A stretch of 64,000 bases of DNA from Bugula neritina (GCA_964035545.1 OZ037770.1:5065662-5129661); one strand, 5' to 3'. Positions 31,063 to 44,900 are shown, counted from the stretch's first letter. Numbers and translations: made by a program. The notes: a model not told the origin generated them from the sequence alone.

Positions 31063-32256
31063 TTGAACTCCATTCTTAATACGCTATCATCAGTCATGGG
31101 AATTACGTTACCAGAAGCTCAATCAGGTACTCCTTTAAGGTTAGATCCTCCGTGTACGGAGTCTAATCGATCTGATATAGACTGGTCAATATTAGATTCA
31201 TTAGCATCTAATTTTTTGAAACCTGAGGCCGAGATAGATCTCGGAGATGACCCTGCCCTCGACTTCTTGTTAGATCGAGACGTGGGCTCGGTCACTCTCT
31301 GTGACTCTTCTCGACCCCCAGTTTGTAACTTGGCTACATACAAACGTATGCCAAATTTTGGCAATAGTGAGACCGGCTTATCACAGCCTCTACTATCTGT
31401 TTTAAAGAAACGTATGGAAACCGAGGAGGTCAGTCAAACCGACTCCTCTCCCCCACCGGTTTCTGTTCCGGCTCTCCGCAGCCAAAAGGACGCCACTTCC
31501 TCTTCCGAGGTGTGTTTCACCAGCGTTAGTGGCCCTGATCCCAAACCGGTCGAGCTCCAGCTCGCCGCCGGGGAGGAGCACGGCATTCTACACGGTGACC
31601 ACCCCACAGGCGGAGACGAAGAGGATGCCCCAATACTGGCTCTGCCTCGGGCCCTGGTCGCCCGCCAGTATTGGATATCCGGAGCTACCAATCTTAAGAT
31701 TGGTCAGGCATGCGATGAGCCGGGCAACCGCATCTGCCATCAGGGTCAGAAGAAATTTTCCTCCGCACTGCGATTGCGGGTTCACGCCCCTCAGCACTAC
31801 ATTAATGTGTTTTGCCCGTGTGGTGAGTTTTTGTACCAGCGGGATTATGTGCTAAGGCACCAGCGCATATCTCGCTCCTACATGGGCTACAAATTTGCTG
31901 TAGACCAGGCTGCCTTTCACGAATTTCGGGACCTGGTGTTGCCACACGTAGCGGATTCCCATATGCGAGCTGCTCTTGCCCAGGGATTTCCCGCGTGTCG
32001 GCCTGTTCAGGAAGAAGAGGGGGAGCCCGTCGCAACACCCCAACCGGCAGCCACCCAACCACTTCGGGTCGTGCTGGCACGGGTCCGATCAGACGCCAAG
32101 GCCGATTCCTCGGACCTGGTTCCCCGACCCTTGGCGACGGGCAAGAAGCAGAGGCGACAGACCAGCCGTAGTACTACTGACCGCCCCAGGCGTCAGACGA
32201 CGGCTCAGCTGGACGAGGAGGTGCATAACTATGTAACTAGCTGCCACAAATGCTGA
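31063..32256 (+). CDS. GypB ORF3: zinc-finger accessory protein
   Basis: Open for 397 codons in a frame different from pol. The N-terminal 190 residues are Ser/Asp/Pro-rich with no relation to the other ORF3s. From about residue 220 the shared domain begins: ICHQGQKKF then LRLRVHAPQHY (first finger, second Cys replaced by Gly), FCPCGEFLYQRDYVLRHQR (second set) and a helical stretch FHEFRDLVLPHV. The C-terminal 90 residues are Arg/Thr/Pro-rich. Unlike the rest of GypB, this ORF has no stop or frameshift over 1.2 kb. Function unknown; nucleic-acid binding is an inference. Confidence 0.75.
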   Translation: MNSILNTLSSVMGITLPEAQSGTPLRLDPPCTESNRSDIDWSILDSLASNFLKPEAEIDLGDDPALDFLLDRDVGSVTLCDSSRPPVCNLATYKRMPNFGNSETGLSQPLLSVLKKRMETEEVSQTDSSPPPVSVPALRSQKDATSSSEVCFTSVSGPDPKPVELQLAAGEEHGILHGDHPTGGDEEDAPILALPRALVARQYWISGATNLKIGQACDEPGNRICHQGQKKFSSALRLRVHAPQHYINVFCPCGEFLYQRDYVLRHQRISRSYMGYKFAVDQAAFHEFRDLVLPHVADSHMRAALAQGFPACRPVQEEEGEPVATPQPAATQPLRVVLARVRSDAKADSSDLVPRPLATGKKQRRQTSRSTTDRPRRQTTAQLDEEVHNYVTSCHKC

Positions 32257-32951
32257 TATCTGCCTCCGACACAATTGGTTTCATTCGATTTAACCGAAGG
32301 AACCATTTCCATAATGCGCATAACGCGAAGGAAATTTTTCATCGAAGGAACCGTTCGGTGTAATTTCCGGCTGCGGTTTTGCTTCGATGCAACTGGTTCC
32401 ATAGAGCGAATGAGAAAATCCATTCGCATAATGCGATAATGGAAACGCAGTGTGTGTGTTAAACCACTACTATTGAATGCTGTCACACTGTTATATTTAA
32501 TTACCTTTTTGTATACAATTATATATGTGGCTGTATCTAGCTTTGTTTATCCCACTATATAGGTGATTGAAATATTCCAAAAATTCCTTCGATATGAGTT
32601 CTTTGCATTTTCCAGAAACTGTATCAAGTCAAATAAAAACCATCACTATCTGTTTAAGTCACAACTTATTCAACTTTAAAGTGTTAGATGCAAAGAAATA
32701 ATTGTAATGAATATATATTTATATATAATAAATTATATAAATGCCTGAGAAAGTTATCAAAGCCCCTGAATTAAATATGGTGACTTGATGTTTTGTTCAG
32801 ACTTTTCTGAGAAAATTTATGTATACTACAATACTGAAAAATAACAGGTGACCATATTTTATTACTTCATGTATAATAAATGTTTTAGATGGAGTTGCTA
32901 CACCTTAGTTGATACTTATTACCAAGAAAGAGACTCTACTATTTGGTAACC
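32257..32951. other. Spacer and likely promoter/5'UTR of the LRR-Roc-COR-caspase gene
   Basis: Bases 32260-32445 hold a GC-richer patch with recurring GAAGGAACC, GGTTCCAT and CATAATGCG words, two imperfect units about 120 bp apart, perhaps GypB 3' sequence. The remainder is AT-rich. No clear TATA or initiator can be singled out. Confidence 0.4.
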
Positions 32952-35900
32952 ATGGCAACAGCTGGTGAGTGAAATTGAATACTATTTTATTCACTTATTT
33001 CTTGAAAAGTAGTAATATTTAAACTCTAAAGATATGTTGATATTATGCCACCACCATTTAATATAAATATATAAAACTATTTTATTATCACTACTTCCTA
33101 TAATACTGTTTTATGTCACCATGCAAATAAGCGTAATACTGTGTCACCTATTAGTGTATTACTTCGAAAATAATACAATAGATAAAATTATGCAAGCAGT
33201 TGGGTTGAAGTTGTTTTATCTCAACACAATAAACACTGAACTATAAGCTATACATAAAGTGATTGGTTAAAAAAAATATAAAGCTATCTAATAAAATATA
33301 TGTTAGTCATTGTTATGATTACTGAAATCCACCATATAATGAATCTATTCAATCAGTAGATGACAGGTGTCAGAATGATAGACACCACCTGCTAGCACTG
33401 TGTAATAATCACACTGTTACTGTATTATGTTACAGATAATATGAGAATATGGTTCAGACATTCTGGACAGCCTTCTAAGAGCTTGTCAGATGTAGACAAA
33501 GCTTATACCAAGCCATATACTACTGCTGAGGTGAAACGTGAAGTTGGGAGTTATCATATCACAGATCTGGAAGTGGAAGGGGAAATTCCAAGTAACATTG
33601 GAGAGATTGCTGGTAGAGCCCTGTGTCTATATGTTTTTAAACTGAGTGACGGAGCAAGTCTAGACAAGTGAGTGTCTATTAAAATAGCTGTGGAAATGAT
33701 AAATGAATTCAATTGTGTTATTTATTAAATGATAATTGATAATAGATGCTGAAGTTAAAGCATCTTTTTGCTCATAATATATTCATACAATATAATATAC
33801 ATCAACATAGTAATATGTGCAACATTGTATGTAATCCAATTAAGCTTATAGTTGTAGAAACTAGGAAATGTAAAACTGCCTCTACTGCTACTTCATAATA
33901 TTGAATAAGTCATGTTTTATGTATATATAGCTAAAAGCTGGAGTAATGTACAGTTTATAATATATTATACAGAAGACTATGTTATGTCATCAACTGCAAA
34001 TTTACAATCTTAAACATTAGTTAATATATTAATTTACAGAGCATTGTAGAGTGAGGCCTTATGTACTATAAACTAACAGCTAACCTTGTATAATGAAACT
34101 TCCTCTCCTCACCTACAACATAATATAACTGAAACTCTTTGGTGTTTTTTGCATCAATATATCTGTTTCCTGCATGTTTTATGTTGAATACACAAGTAGT
34201 CCGATATAATGGTATATATTATTTTGATATATGACACACTTTATATCATGGTAAAAAACCTAAATATGCATATTCTTTGAAGTTATCTAATAGCTTGTCC
34301 TAACGTATAAATAATACAGTTTAATGGCATGCCATTGTATATCCTCATATCACAGAACTTTTCATAATCAATAATAAAACAGCCATCGGCAGTTTACTGG
34401 CAATCATGATAATAATTGAATCCTTCTTAGCTTCTTGCATCAATCACTTTGATTATCCATTACTCGAATGAATTTGTTTTCTGCATTTTTTACCTGGCTG
34501 ACTGTGCTTAGCAATATAACATGTACAGCGTATATTAATATGACACAGGAGACTACATATATTACACACTTTATATTACAGTCTATGCCAGCTGACTCAG
34601 TTAGAGAAACTAAACTTAAGTGGGAATCCTCTCAAGACAGTACCAGAAGTTGTGTCATTATTAACATCACTTAAAGAGTTGTATATGTGGAGCTGTGATT
34701 TATCTACTCTACCTGAGAGGTTTGTGGAGCACAATCTTTTTTGTTTCTAACATTCAATGATTGACATGTTGATATAATGCTTGCCAAGTATTGCTAATTA
34801 GTATGTCACTATGTATTGTTGAAAAGCATAAAGTTAAGTTACATATTTCTTGAGGCTATATAATATTAGAGTTTCTGAAAACTTGAAAATAATTAATTTT
34901 CAGTTTTCTGGCATTACATTTCCTATTACTATGAAACCTTCTCCAACAAATACTATAGCACTCGCTTATAGTTTACTAGAATCTATTTCACATTAAATGC
35001 TTATTAGGTTTCGGTATTTCACTTTGAATTTGCTTTGTTGCAATAAATATGTTTCTTGGATATTTTACTTGATTGAATACACAAGTAGTATATACTATTA
35101 TCATGATACAGTGGTTTAAACACATAAAAAACTTTATATTACAGCCTGTGTAAGCTGACTCAGCTAGAGAAACTAAACATAGGATATAATCCTCTCAACA
35201 CAGTACCAGAAGTTGTGTCATCACTTACATCACTTAAAGAGTTGGATATGTGGAACTGTAAATTATCTACTCTACCTGAGAGGTTTGTGGAACACAGTCT
35301 TTCTTGTTTCAAACACTCAATAATTCACATTTTGATATAATGCTTACCGAGTATTGGTAATTAGTATGTCACTGTGTGTTGTTGAAAAGCATAGAGTTAA
35401 AAGTTACATATTTCTTGAGGCTATATGATATTAGAGTTTCTGAAAACTTGAAAATAAATAATATGTTTCAGTTATCTGGCATTACATTTCCTATTACTAT
35501 GAAATCTTCTTCAACAAACACTATAGCACTCGCTTGTAGCTTACTAGAATCTATTTCACATTAAATGCTTATTAGGTTTCGGTATTTCACTTTGAATTTG
35601 CTTTGTTGCTATAAATATGTTTTTTGGATATTTTACTTGATTGAATACACAAGTAGTATATACTATTATCATGATACAGTGGTTTAAACACATAACACAC
35701 TTTATGTTACAGCCTGTGTAAGCTGACTCAGTTAGAGAAACAATACATGGGATGGAATCCTCTCAACACAGTACCAGAAGTTGTGTCATCACTCACATCA
35801 ATTAAAGAGTTGGATATGTGGAGCTGTGAGTTATCTACTCTACCTGGGAGGTTTGTATTGCACAATATTATCTCTGTTTCAAACATTTAATATTTCACTT

Positions 35901-38900
35901 CTTTAATGCTTATCAAGTAGTGTTATGCTAATTTATTATATATTGCCAACGTATGTTAAAAAACCTAAATATGCATTTTCGAACTTGTCCAATAGTTTGT
36001 CCTAAGGTGGAAATAATACAGCCTTATGGTATGCTATTGTATATCCTTATATCACAAGAACCTTTTGTAATGAATAATAAAACAGCCATCTGCAGTTTAC
36101 TGGCAATCATGGTAATAATCGAATCTTTCTTAGCTTCTTGCGTCACGCATTTTGACTATCCATTACCGCAATGAATTTTTTTTTGCATTTTTTACCTGGC
36201 TGACTGTGCTTAGCAATATAACATGTATATTATCATGTGTATTATTATGACACAGTAGACTACATATATCATACCCTTTATAATTATTGCAGTCTATGCC
36301 AGCTGACTCAGTTAGAGAAACTAGACATAAGATGGAATCCTCTCAACACAATACCAGAAGTTGTGTCATCACTCACATCACTTAAAGAGTTGAATATGAA
36401 GCACTGTGAATTATCTACTCTACCTGAAAGGTTTGTGGAACACAGTCTTTCTTGTTTCAAACACTCAATAATTCACATGTTGATATAATGCTTACCAAAT
36501 ATTGCTATAATTAGTATGTCACTATGTATTGTTGAAAAGCATAAAGCTCTTAATCGCATATTCCTTGAGACTATATGATATTAGAATTTCTCAAAACTTA
36601 AAAATAAATATGTTTCAGTTTTCTGGCATTACATTTCCTATTGCTATAAAACCTTCTTCAACAAATACTATAGCACCCACTTGTAGTTCACTAGAATCTA
36701 GTTCATGTTAAATGCTTTTTAGCTTTTGGTATTCTACTTTGAATTTGCCTTGTTGCAATAAAGTTATTTCTTGGATATTTTACCTGATTGAATACACAAG
36801 TATGGTATAATATACAGTATATAATAATATCCTGATACAGTGGATTATATATATTATGCAGTCAATATTACAGTCTATGTCAGCTGACTCAGTTAGAGAA
36901 ACTATACATAGAAAAGAATCCTCTCAACACAGTACCAGAAGTTGTGTCATCACTCACATCACTTAAAGAGTTGGATATGAGGAACTGTGAATTATCTACT
37001 CTACCTGAGAGGTTTGTGGATCACAGTCTTTCTTGTTTCAAACACTCAATAATTCACATGTTGATAAAATGCTTACCAAGTATTGGGAATTAGTATGTCA
37101 CTATGTATTGTTGAAAAGCATAAAGTTATAAATTACATATTTCTTGAGGCTATATTGAATTAGAGTTTCTCATTACTTGAAAATAAATATGTTTCAGTTA
37201 TCTGTCATTACATTTCCTATCGCTATAAAACTTTTTTAACAAATATTATAGCATCCACTTGTAGTTTACTATAGTGTGTATTTCTCATTAAATGGTTATT
37301 AGAGCCTTCTGTACTTTACTATGAATATGCCTTAGCGTAATAAATTTGCTATTTGGATATTTTACTTGATTGAATATGCAGTGTTTGTTATGATACAATA
37401 AATTAAATATATCACATACTTCTTATTACAGTCTATGTCAGCTGACTCAGTTAGAGAAACTAGACATAGAAGGGAATCCTCTCAACACAGTACCAGAAGT
37501 TGTGTCATTACTCACATCACTTAAAGAGTTGAATATGGGGAGATGTAACTTATCTAATCTACCTGAGAGGTTTGTGTGCCACAACGAGTTTTATATATCA
37601 CTTTTAACATCCAATAATTGTTATTTTGAAGCAGATTTCAACACAGTAAATACTACATTAAGATGTTTATACTTTTTCTCTGCAAACCTACATATGAATC
37701 TCATCGTTTCTGGGGATATTGTCAATTAGCACACTATCTAGAAGTTTCCTCTGCTTCACAAGTTATTTTATAGTATTTCTATATCTTTTTGAATATTTCC
37801 CATGATAGGTTGACTGGGCTGTTTTTCAGAAATCGTTTTATTAACTCTTTTCATTATATTATAACTATAGCTACTTCTGTACACATAATATTATATTGTT
37901 ATGGTAACGCAGTTTCTTATCACTGTCTAATTGAATGCACAAGTGCTATATACAGTACATAATATTATCCTGATACAGTGGATTACATGTATTATGCACT
38001 TTATATTACAGTCTATGTCAGGTGACTCAGATAGAGAAACTAAACATAGGAGATAATCCTCTCTACACAGTACCAGAAGTTGTGTCATCACTCACATCAC
38101 TTAAAGAGTTGGATATGGAGAGCTGTGGATTACCTACTCTGCCTGAGAGGTTTGTGGAACACAGTCTTTTTTGTTTCAAAAACTGAATAATTCACATGTT
38201 TTTATAATGCTTACCAAGTGTTGTTAATTAATATGTCACTATGTATTGTTGAAAAGCATAAAGCTATAAATTGAAAAATTTTCTTGAGTCTATATGATAT
38301 TAGAGTTTCTAAACACTTGAAAATAAATATGTTTCAGTTATTAGGCATTACATTTCTCAATGCTATAAAGCCTTCTTCAACAAATACCATAGCATCCACT
38401 TGTAGTTTACTAGAATCTATTTCATGTTAAATGCTTATCAGCTTTCAGTATTTTACTTTGAATTTGCTTTATTGCAATAAGTTTGTTTCTTGGATATTTT
38501 ACCTGATTGAATACACAAGTATAGTATATACAGTATATAATAATATCCTGATACAGTAGATTACATATATTATGCACTTTATATTACAGTCTGTGTCAGC
38601 TGATTCAGTTAGAGAAACTAAACATAGCAAGGAATCTTCTCAAAACAGTACCAGAAGTTTTGTCATCACTCACATCACTTAAAGATTTGAATATGGGGAA
38701 GTGTAAATTATCTACTCTACCTGAGAGGTTTGTTTGTCACTACAAATTTTATATCATTTTCAACATTCAATAATTATTATTTTGTAGCAGAATTTCATCA
38801 CAGTAAATACTACATTAAGATGTTTATACTTTTTTTCTGCAAACCTCCATATGAATCTTACCGTTTCTGGGGATATTGTTAATTAGCACGCTATCTAGAA

Positions 38901-41900
38901 ATTTCCCGACTTCACAAATAAATTTTTAGTCTTCCAATATCTTTTCTGAAATGCTTCCCATAATAGGTTGACTGGGCTTTTCTTCAGAAATCGTTTTATC
39001 AACTCTTTTCATTATATTATAATGATAGCTACTTCTGTACACATAATTGGTATATATTGTAGTAATTTTGGTAATTACTGGTTTTGTGGGCTTCTAGCGA
39101 GCAATATATTTATATTATCTTCCAATAATATCACGGCTTGTAACAGGAATGAATGATTTATTTATACACAATAAAAGTAGTAGCAAAACGATAAATCCGG
39201 TATCACTGGTAAAAATATACATCTATCTTACACTAACTAGCCATCATACTCTGAGTATGGCTGCTATCTACATCCAGCGCCCTCTGCGCATCGCTGGGGC
39301 TCTCATGTGACAGATATATGATTGGCTGGGGAGCGCGTGGGATAACATACTACACTCCCCACTACACTGCCTCTCCCAGCAGGAAGCCCACCTTCCTGAT
39401 AATACCAAAATAAAAAATTAAAATAACAACAAAAAAACAATAAGATATCTGCATCACAAGATCAAAAAATGTATACTTAGGCCAACGGCCTATTAAAAAA
39501 AAAATCTTGTTAAAATATAAAAATTATGTACTATAAAACTAAGAGATTGTATATGTACCAAGAGCCTCTGGTCTGGCACCAAGAGATATGATGTGTAGAG
39601 AGACGGTAAGTGAGGCACAACCTGCGGCGCAGATCAGGAGGACAGCTGGATGGAGTTAGGGACGGGGAAATAGAAAGGGAAGGAGAACGTCATCCACGAC
39701 ACGTGTCGGGGCAATGTGGAGGGTAGACACTCAGTCTTCATCATCCCTCTTGAGCTGGGCCACAGAGTCCCGGAGAGCCTTGAGTTCAGAAGCGGCGGCT
39801 GATATCCTAGGCGCCAACCGCTTGATCTCCCTCTCTCTAGTTCATGCATCCGTTGCTCCATCTCTCTTAGATTTCTAGCAACAGAGGAGTGGCGGTCGGG
39901 GGATGAAGATTGCTAACGCCGGCGTCATCTCTGGGGGATTTCTATCCGTTGTACGACTACTACGGGTACGGTGTTGGAAAAGGGCACAGTGTGAGCAGGG
40001 GGTGACGGGCGAGGTATTGTGAGCTTCCTAAACCCAGGGGATTTGGGGCAGGGTCCTTGGGTAATGGTACGGGGAGCGGGGAATTTTTGGCTCAGCCGTT
40101 TGTAACGTGCAGGGTCTGAAATGAATGGCTTGGTGAGGCCTAGAAAAGTAGAGAAGGAAAGCTTGTTCACATTGTAGAGATGTCCAGTGTGACACTCCAT
40201 AGTCCTCTGGTAACGGAGGATGTAGTCCCTGTGGTAGCTGTACTCCCCACAGGGACAGAAGGTGGTGATGAAATGTTGAGGGATGTGTACTCGGAGGCGG
40301 CGAGGTGTGGTAAAATGCTGTTGACAAAGCCGGCAGGTGGTGCAGTCGTCGTCTCCTTTATTTTGTTGAATCATGTCCTCGGTATGTTGGGTAACCCAGC
40401 TAGACCGGGTTATGAGTATTTCTGGTAGTGTTGTGGAGGTAGGTTCCGTCTCCTAAGCCATCTCCAATGGTGGCATATCATTGTAGTTAGGAGAGCGAGT
40501 GGTACCTGAAAGAGCAGAATTATTGTTGGATCGAATTTGATCTTTACAGCATAATTCTGATGACAATCGACTGTTACTAGTCTGAGAGTCATGCATCTTT
40601 TTGTACGGCACTCGAGAGACTGTGTTTGGATGCCTAGACTGACTGAGAAACATAGTGACATGGCTGGAACTGTTTGCCCCGGGCGCATTAATTCCACCTA
40701 CTACTCCGCCCTCGCAAAAAATGATATTTTCGTGGTGTTTACAACTCCCACGTTTCGCTGCCAGTCTCTCCGTACGGCACTCAGCTTGGCCTTCATATCT
40801 GCCGCTTGTAACACAGTCACATACGAAGTCTTTCAAATATGCTGGGGGTTGCCTAGTACGTTGTCCACTTTCTAAGGGAAGTGGTGTGCTAGTTGGGGGA
40901 GATGGTGTAGTCACTGCTGGTGGGGGTGTACTCACTGGTGGACTTTTATGTTCCGCCGGTGGCGTTTTCGGCCTGCTATTGACTGTTGTATCATTTTCAA
41001 GATCTCCAGATGGAGCCCTCCCCTGGGGGGGTTATGCACTTCCGGAGCTGAAACAGGTTCCGGAAGTGGTGGCGTTAGACTTGGCGCTGGAGGTGGTGGG
41101 CGCACTTTTGGTAACGCAAGTGGCCTTTCCTGCCTCACCAAGTCTTCTGCCCGCGGCATGATCACTTCATACTCTGGTTCAGGTCGCCGCCGCCCGCGCG
41201 TTGCTGTCTGCCTCCTGGGCTCTAACAACGGGGGAGCTTTTCCTGCCGCACCTGGGCTAGTCCAATACGACTTCAAGCGAGCCTCATTTTAGATAGACAC
41301 CTGTCCTGAGCGCTCAAACTTGTAGGTGTGATTGGGCATCACTTCAACTACCGCGTAGGGTCTCACGAACTTAGGCTGTAGCTTAGCCGCCTGTTCTCGA
41401 TGCCTACGGCAGTTGACCATTCAGACCCAGTCTCCAACTTGGTAGAGGGGTGGTTCTTCGGAGTCTTCTTTTTGCACTTGCCACTGCTTTTTCCGCAGTA
41501 TTTCGTGTGCAACCTTCATTTGCTCTACCGATTTGCTGGCATACCCAAATCCCAAACCCCAAATCCTGGGGGGTAACCCAGTCTTCCACAGCTCGTACTC
41601 TTTCAGGATCAGTCGCCACGCCATGACGGCCGACGTGGTGCCCCAGGTACTTCACCTCCAGCTGCAAGAGAGCGCTCTTGGAAGGTTTGAGCTTCAGGCC
41701 GGCACCTCTGAGTCATTCGAACATCTCCTGCATATGACTGACGTGTGTCTGGAAATCCGGGAAAATCACAATGACAACATCGAGGTAGACTAGCAGTGTC
41801 TCCCAGTGGAGCCCACTGAGGACCTGTTCCATGAGCCTCTGAAACGTGGCGGGGGCGGAGGTCAACCCAAAGGGTAGTACTTTCCACTTCCACAGTCCGT

Positions 41901-44900
41901 TCCATGTGATGAACGCCGTCTTCTCCTGGGCGTCGGGAGTCAGAGGGACCTGCCAATAACCGCTCAGCAAGTTTAGTGTGCTAAAGTACTTGCTGCCGGC
42001 CAGGGCGTCCAGAGATTCATCAATCCGAGGTAGAGGGTAGGCGTCCTGTATGCTTACGCTATTTAGTTTGCGGTAATCCACACAGAACCACCAACTGCCG
42101 TTTTTCTTCCGGACCAGGACGACCGGCGAGCTCCACGCACTATGTGCTGGCTCTATGAGGCCGCGGTCCAAAAGATCCCGGACTTGTCGGCTGACCTCCT
42201 TTTCTTCATTAGTAAAAAATCACTTAGTAGATTATATAGTATGTTTGATTTAGGTAATTCAAGTTCTACTTTTATTTATTTTGAAATAAAAGATCTGCTT
42301 TTATATTGTAAACCAAAGAAGACAAAAAAAATTATTAAATATTGCAACTTTGTTTTTTTTTCATGCTCTTTTTTGGTTATCTATCTCCAATTCTCAGTGT
42401 AATAGAAACCAATTTTTATCCTATTCTTGTTCTTAAACAGCCTGTTAATATATTGTTTCATAATTACTTTACAATTCTAAATTTTGAATTAACTTGCCTT
42501 TAAAAATGTAACGTGTTCCTGCAAGATGATGACTTTCCAGAATTTTATTCTCTCGTAGTGAAATAATTCACAACTTCTATTTCCTGTCTAGAAACTATAA
42601 TACATTTATTAGAGCAATTAGTGAGAGGTTGTGGCAGAAGTATTTTATTCTACTTGAAATTACTTTAATGGCTTGTGTAGATGTTTCAGAGCTCTACTGT
42701 GTTCCTATTTGATGATAAATTGCATGTATTATGACACATATAAAACAATATTCCTTATAATTATAACATCCATATAGTAGAATATCAGTGTGAGTAGTTA
42801 CTCAGTGATCAGAAATGTCAGAAGTATTTTATTTTCACTTGACATAACTTTAATGCCTTATGCAGAATATGCCACAAAGCTGTAGCCTACCATGTTCATG
42901 TTTGCTGATAACTGTGTTATGGCACATACTAGGAATTTTCTACTCTGTAGTATAAAATATTACTCTCTCTAGTAGAACAGCAGTGTGAACAGTTACTCAG
43001 TTATCTGCCATATAGAAAAAGATGATAGTATTACATGTAGGTTGTTGTTTTTTATGACAGTACTTAGTACAGATGTAGCACTTTTCTTACCAAATATATA
43101 CTTACAATTATACTGTTATATTATATATCTTTATAAAATAATTAAAATGTTATGCATCGTATATATATAATATGGTACTTGTACATAATTGTAACTTAGA
43201 AATACTTGTTTTCTTTCCTTAATTAATGTACTAATTCAAAGTATTGTATATAAACTTGTTATAGTAACTGCCACTTGGTACTATATTATGTGTAATAATT
43301 GTTATACTAATATTGGGTATCTTTATGAAAACTATTATATCATTTACCTGTATAGCTAGGTCTAATAATAGAAATATTATATATTATTAGAATACAGAGA
43401 TTAAAGAAGTTACAGAAACTCACAATTTCAGAGAATAATTTCACCAGTCTACCTTCTTCAGTATGTGCATTGATTAATCTGCACACACTGGATATATCCA
43501 GCAACAGATCCATGACATCTTTGAACCCTGAGATACTACAGCTAACACATCTTGGATCCTTCGATACAGATGGATGTGATGCTCTTACATCTCCTCCACA
43601 AGAAGTCTGTGAGAGAGGACTGGAGTCTGTGCGACAATACTACACAGACTTGGCTAAAGGTGCAGGTAGAAATCTTCCATTTGCTACAATAGTGGTGTTG
43701 GGGAACACCATGGCAGGTAAAACCAGCCTAATCAAAACATTACAGAGCACTGACAGGAAGAGAGTTCTGACTGACAGAAGTCCTAATGCAGAGCATGATG
43801 AGACCACAAAGGTGTTTAATGTGGAAGAGGTGGAAGTGAATGGTACAACTCTTCGTCTCATAGATATGGGAGGCCAAGAGGTCTACCATATCACATACCA
43901 TTTGACACTAAGACAGAATTGTGTACCAGTAGTTGTAGTCAACATGGAGCAGTATGATCAGATTTCGAAAATGTCTACAGACAGAGAGGCTGTGAGAAAG
44001 TTGGCCTTTGACTTCATGTCTCACCTCTATCTCGCTCATCCATTTCTTGGCCCACCTAAGCTTGTCTTCACACACAAAGATAAGTTTCCGAGTGAAGTTT
44101 TTCAACAGCTTCGAAGAAATCTTCTTGAAGTGTCTGAGCAGTTTTGCAAAAATATTCTTGAAGAAGAGAAAGGTTTAGAAGGTGACTTTGCTCGAATTCA
44201 ACATTTCACTCAATCAAACGGAAAAGTGTTCTCCGACGACAACATATATGAAGTTGGAAAATTTGACGAGTACAAGATATTTGAATCGATTAAAAAATCT
44301 CTTCTTCAAAGTTGCCGACACTTTATCAAACCCCTTCCAAAAGTCTGGGAGGATGTCAACACAAAAGTGTTGTCCTTGCAGTCCGCACACAATACCTTTG
44401 ATGAAATCCTGGCAGAGATAAAGAAAGAACGGAATGATATTGATAGAAACCAATTGGATACCATCATCATGTACATGCATGATTGTGGAAAAGTTCTCTG
44501 GTATAAGAATGTTGATGCACTCAGGCCATACATATTTCACAAGATTACAGAAGTTACCAAACTGCTGTGTGTCTTGTATCACCATGATCCAAACATCTGG
44601 CAGAGCAGAGTAGATCAGTTCAAACCATATTTATCAAGAGGAGTGAGAATTGAGAAGCAGGACTTTGAAGAGTCTGTGAACTACTTCCAAGCAACTGGCC
44701 TAATGATGCAATCCCTTCTTGAATATCTGATAGCTCAGGAAACTTTATTTAGAAATCCGGGTGATGTTGAAATTGGGCTTTGTTTGCTCAGCACGTTCCG
44801 TTTGTTGTATGGCCCTAGGAATGATGAATCCTATGATTCCTACTTCATAATCCCTCAGTTTGCCAAAGAATCCTACAGCCTCTCCTACACTCAACAAAAG

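Larger units (their letters stand above)
26460..32256 (+). mobile_element. GypB: Ty3/gypsy element, decayed, 3' LTR missing
   Basis: 5' LTR, primer site, gag, RT, RNase H, integrase, pol tail and a zinc-finger ORF3 follow in Ty3/gypsy order. Protease and the first part of RT are not found between 27640 and 27830. Frameshifts lie near 27350, 28330 and 29825; nonsense codons lie at 28060, 28650, 29391 and 29419. No copy of the 26460-26778 LTR appears after ORF3. It ends roughly 700 bp before the start codon of the LRR-Roc-COR-caspase gene, in the same orientation. Confidence 0.9.
39139..42213 (-). mobile_element. GypC: Ty3/gypsy remnant, antisense in the LRR-Roc intron
   Basis: Reading from 42213 down: RT, abrupt junction to integrase C-terminus, pol tail, ORF3, 3' LTR (39354-39139). 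5' LTR, gag, protease, RNase H and most of integrase are missing. The 5' edge is cut at about 42213 where ordinary intron sequence resumes. It is inserted opposite to host gene transcription and is followed by ~1.2 kb of intron before the Roc exon. Confidence 0.85.

Noticed and set aside
32260-32445. Possible MITE or CRISPR-like repeat patch after GypB ORF3
   Set aside because: Repeated words are imperfect and irregularly spaced, with no clear terminal inverted repeats; likely element 3' sequence. CRISPR is not expected in a eukaryote.
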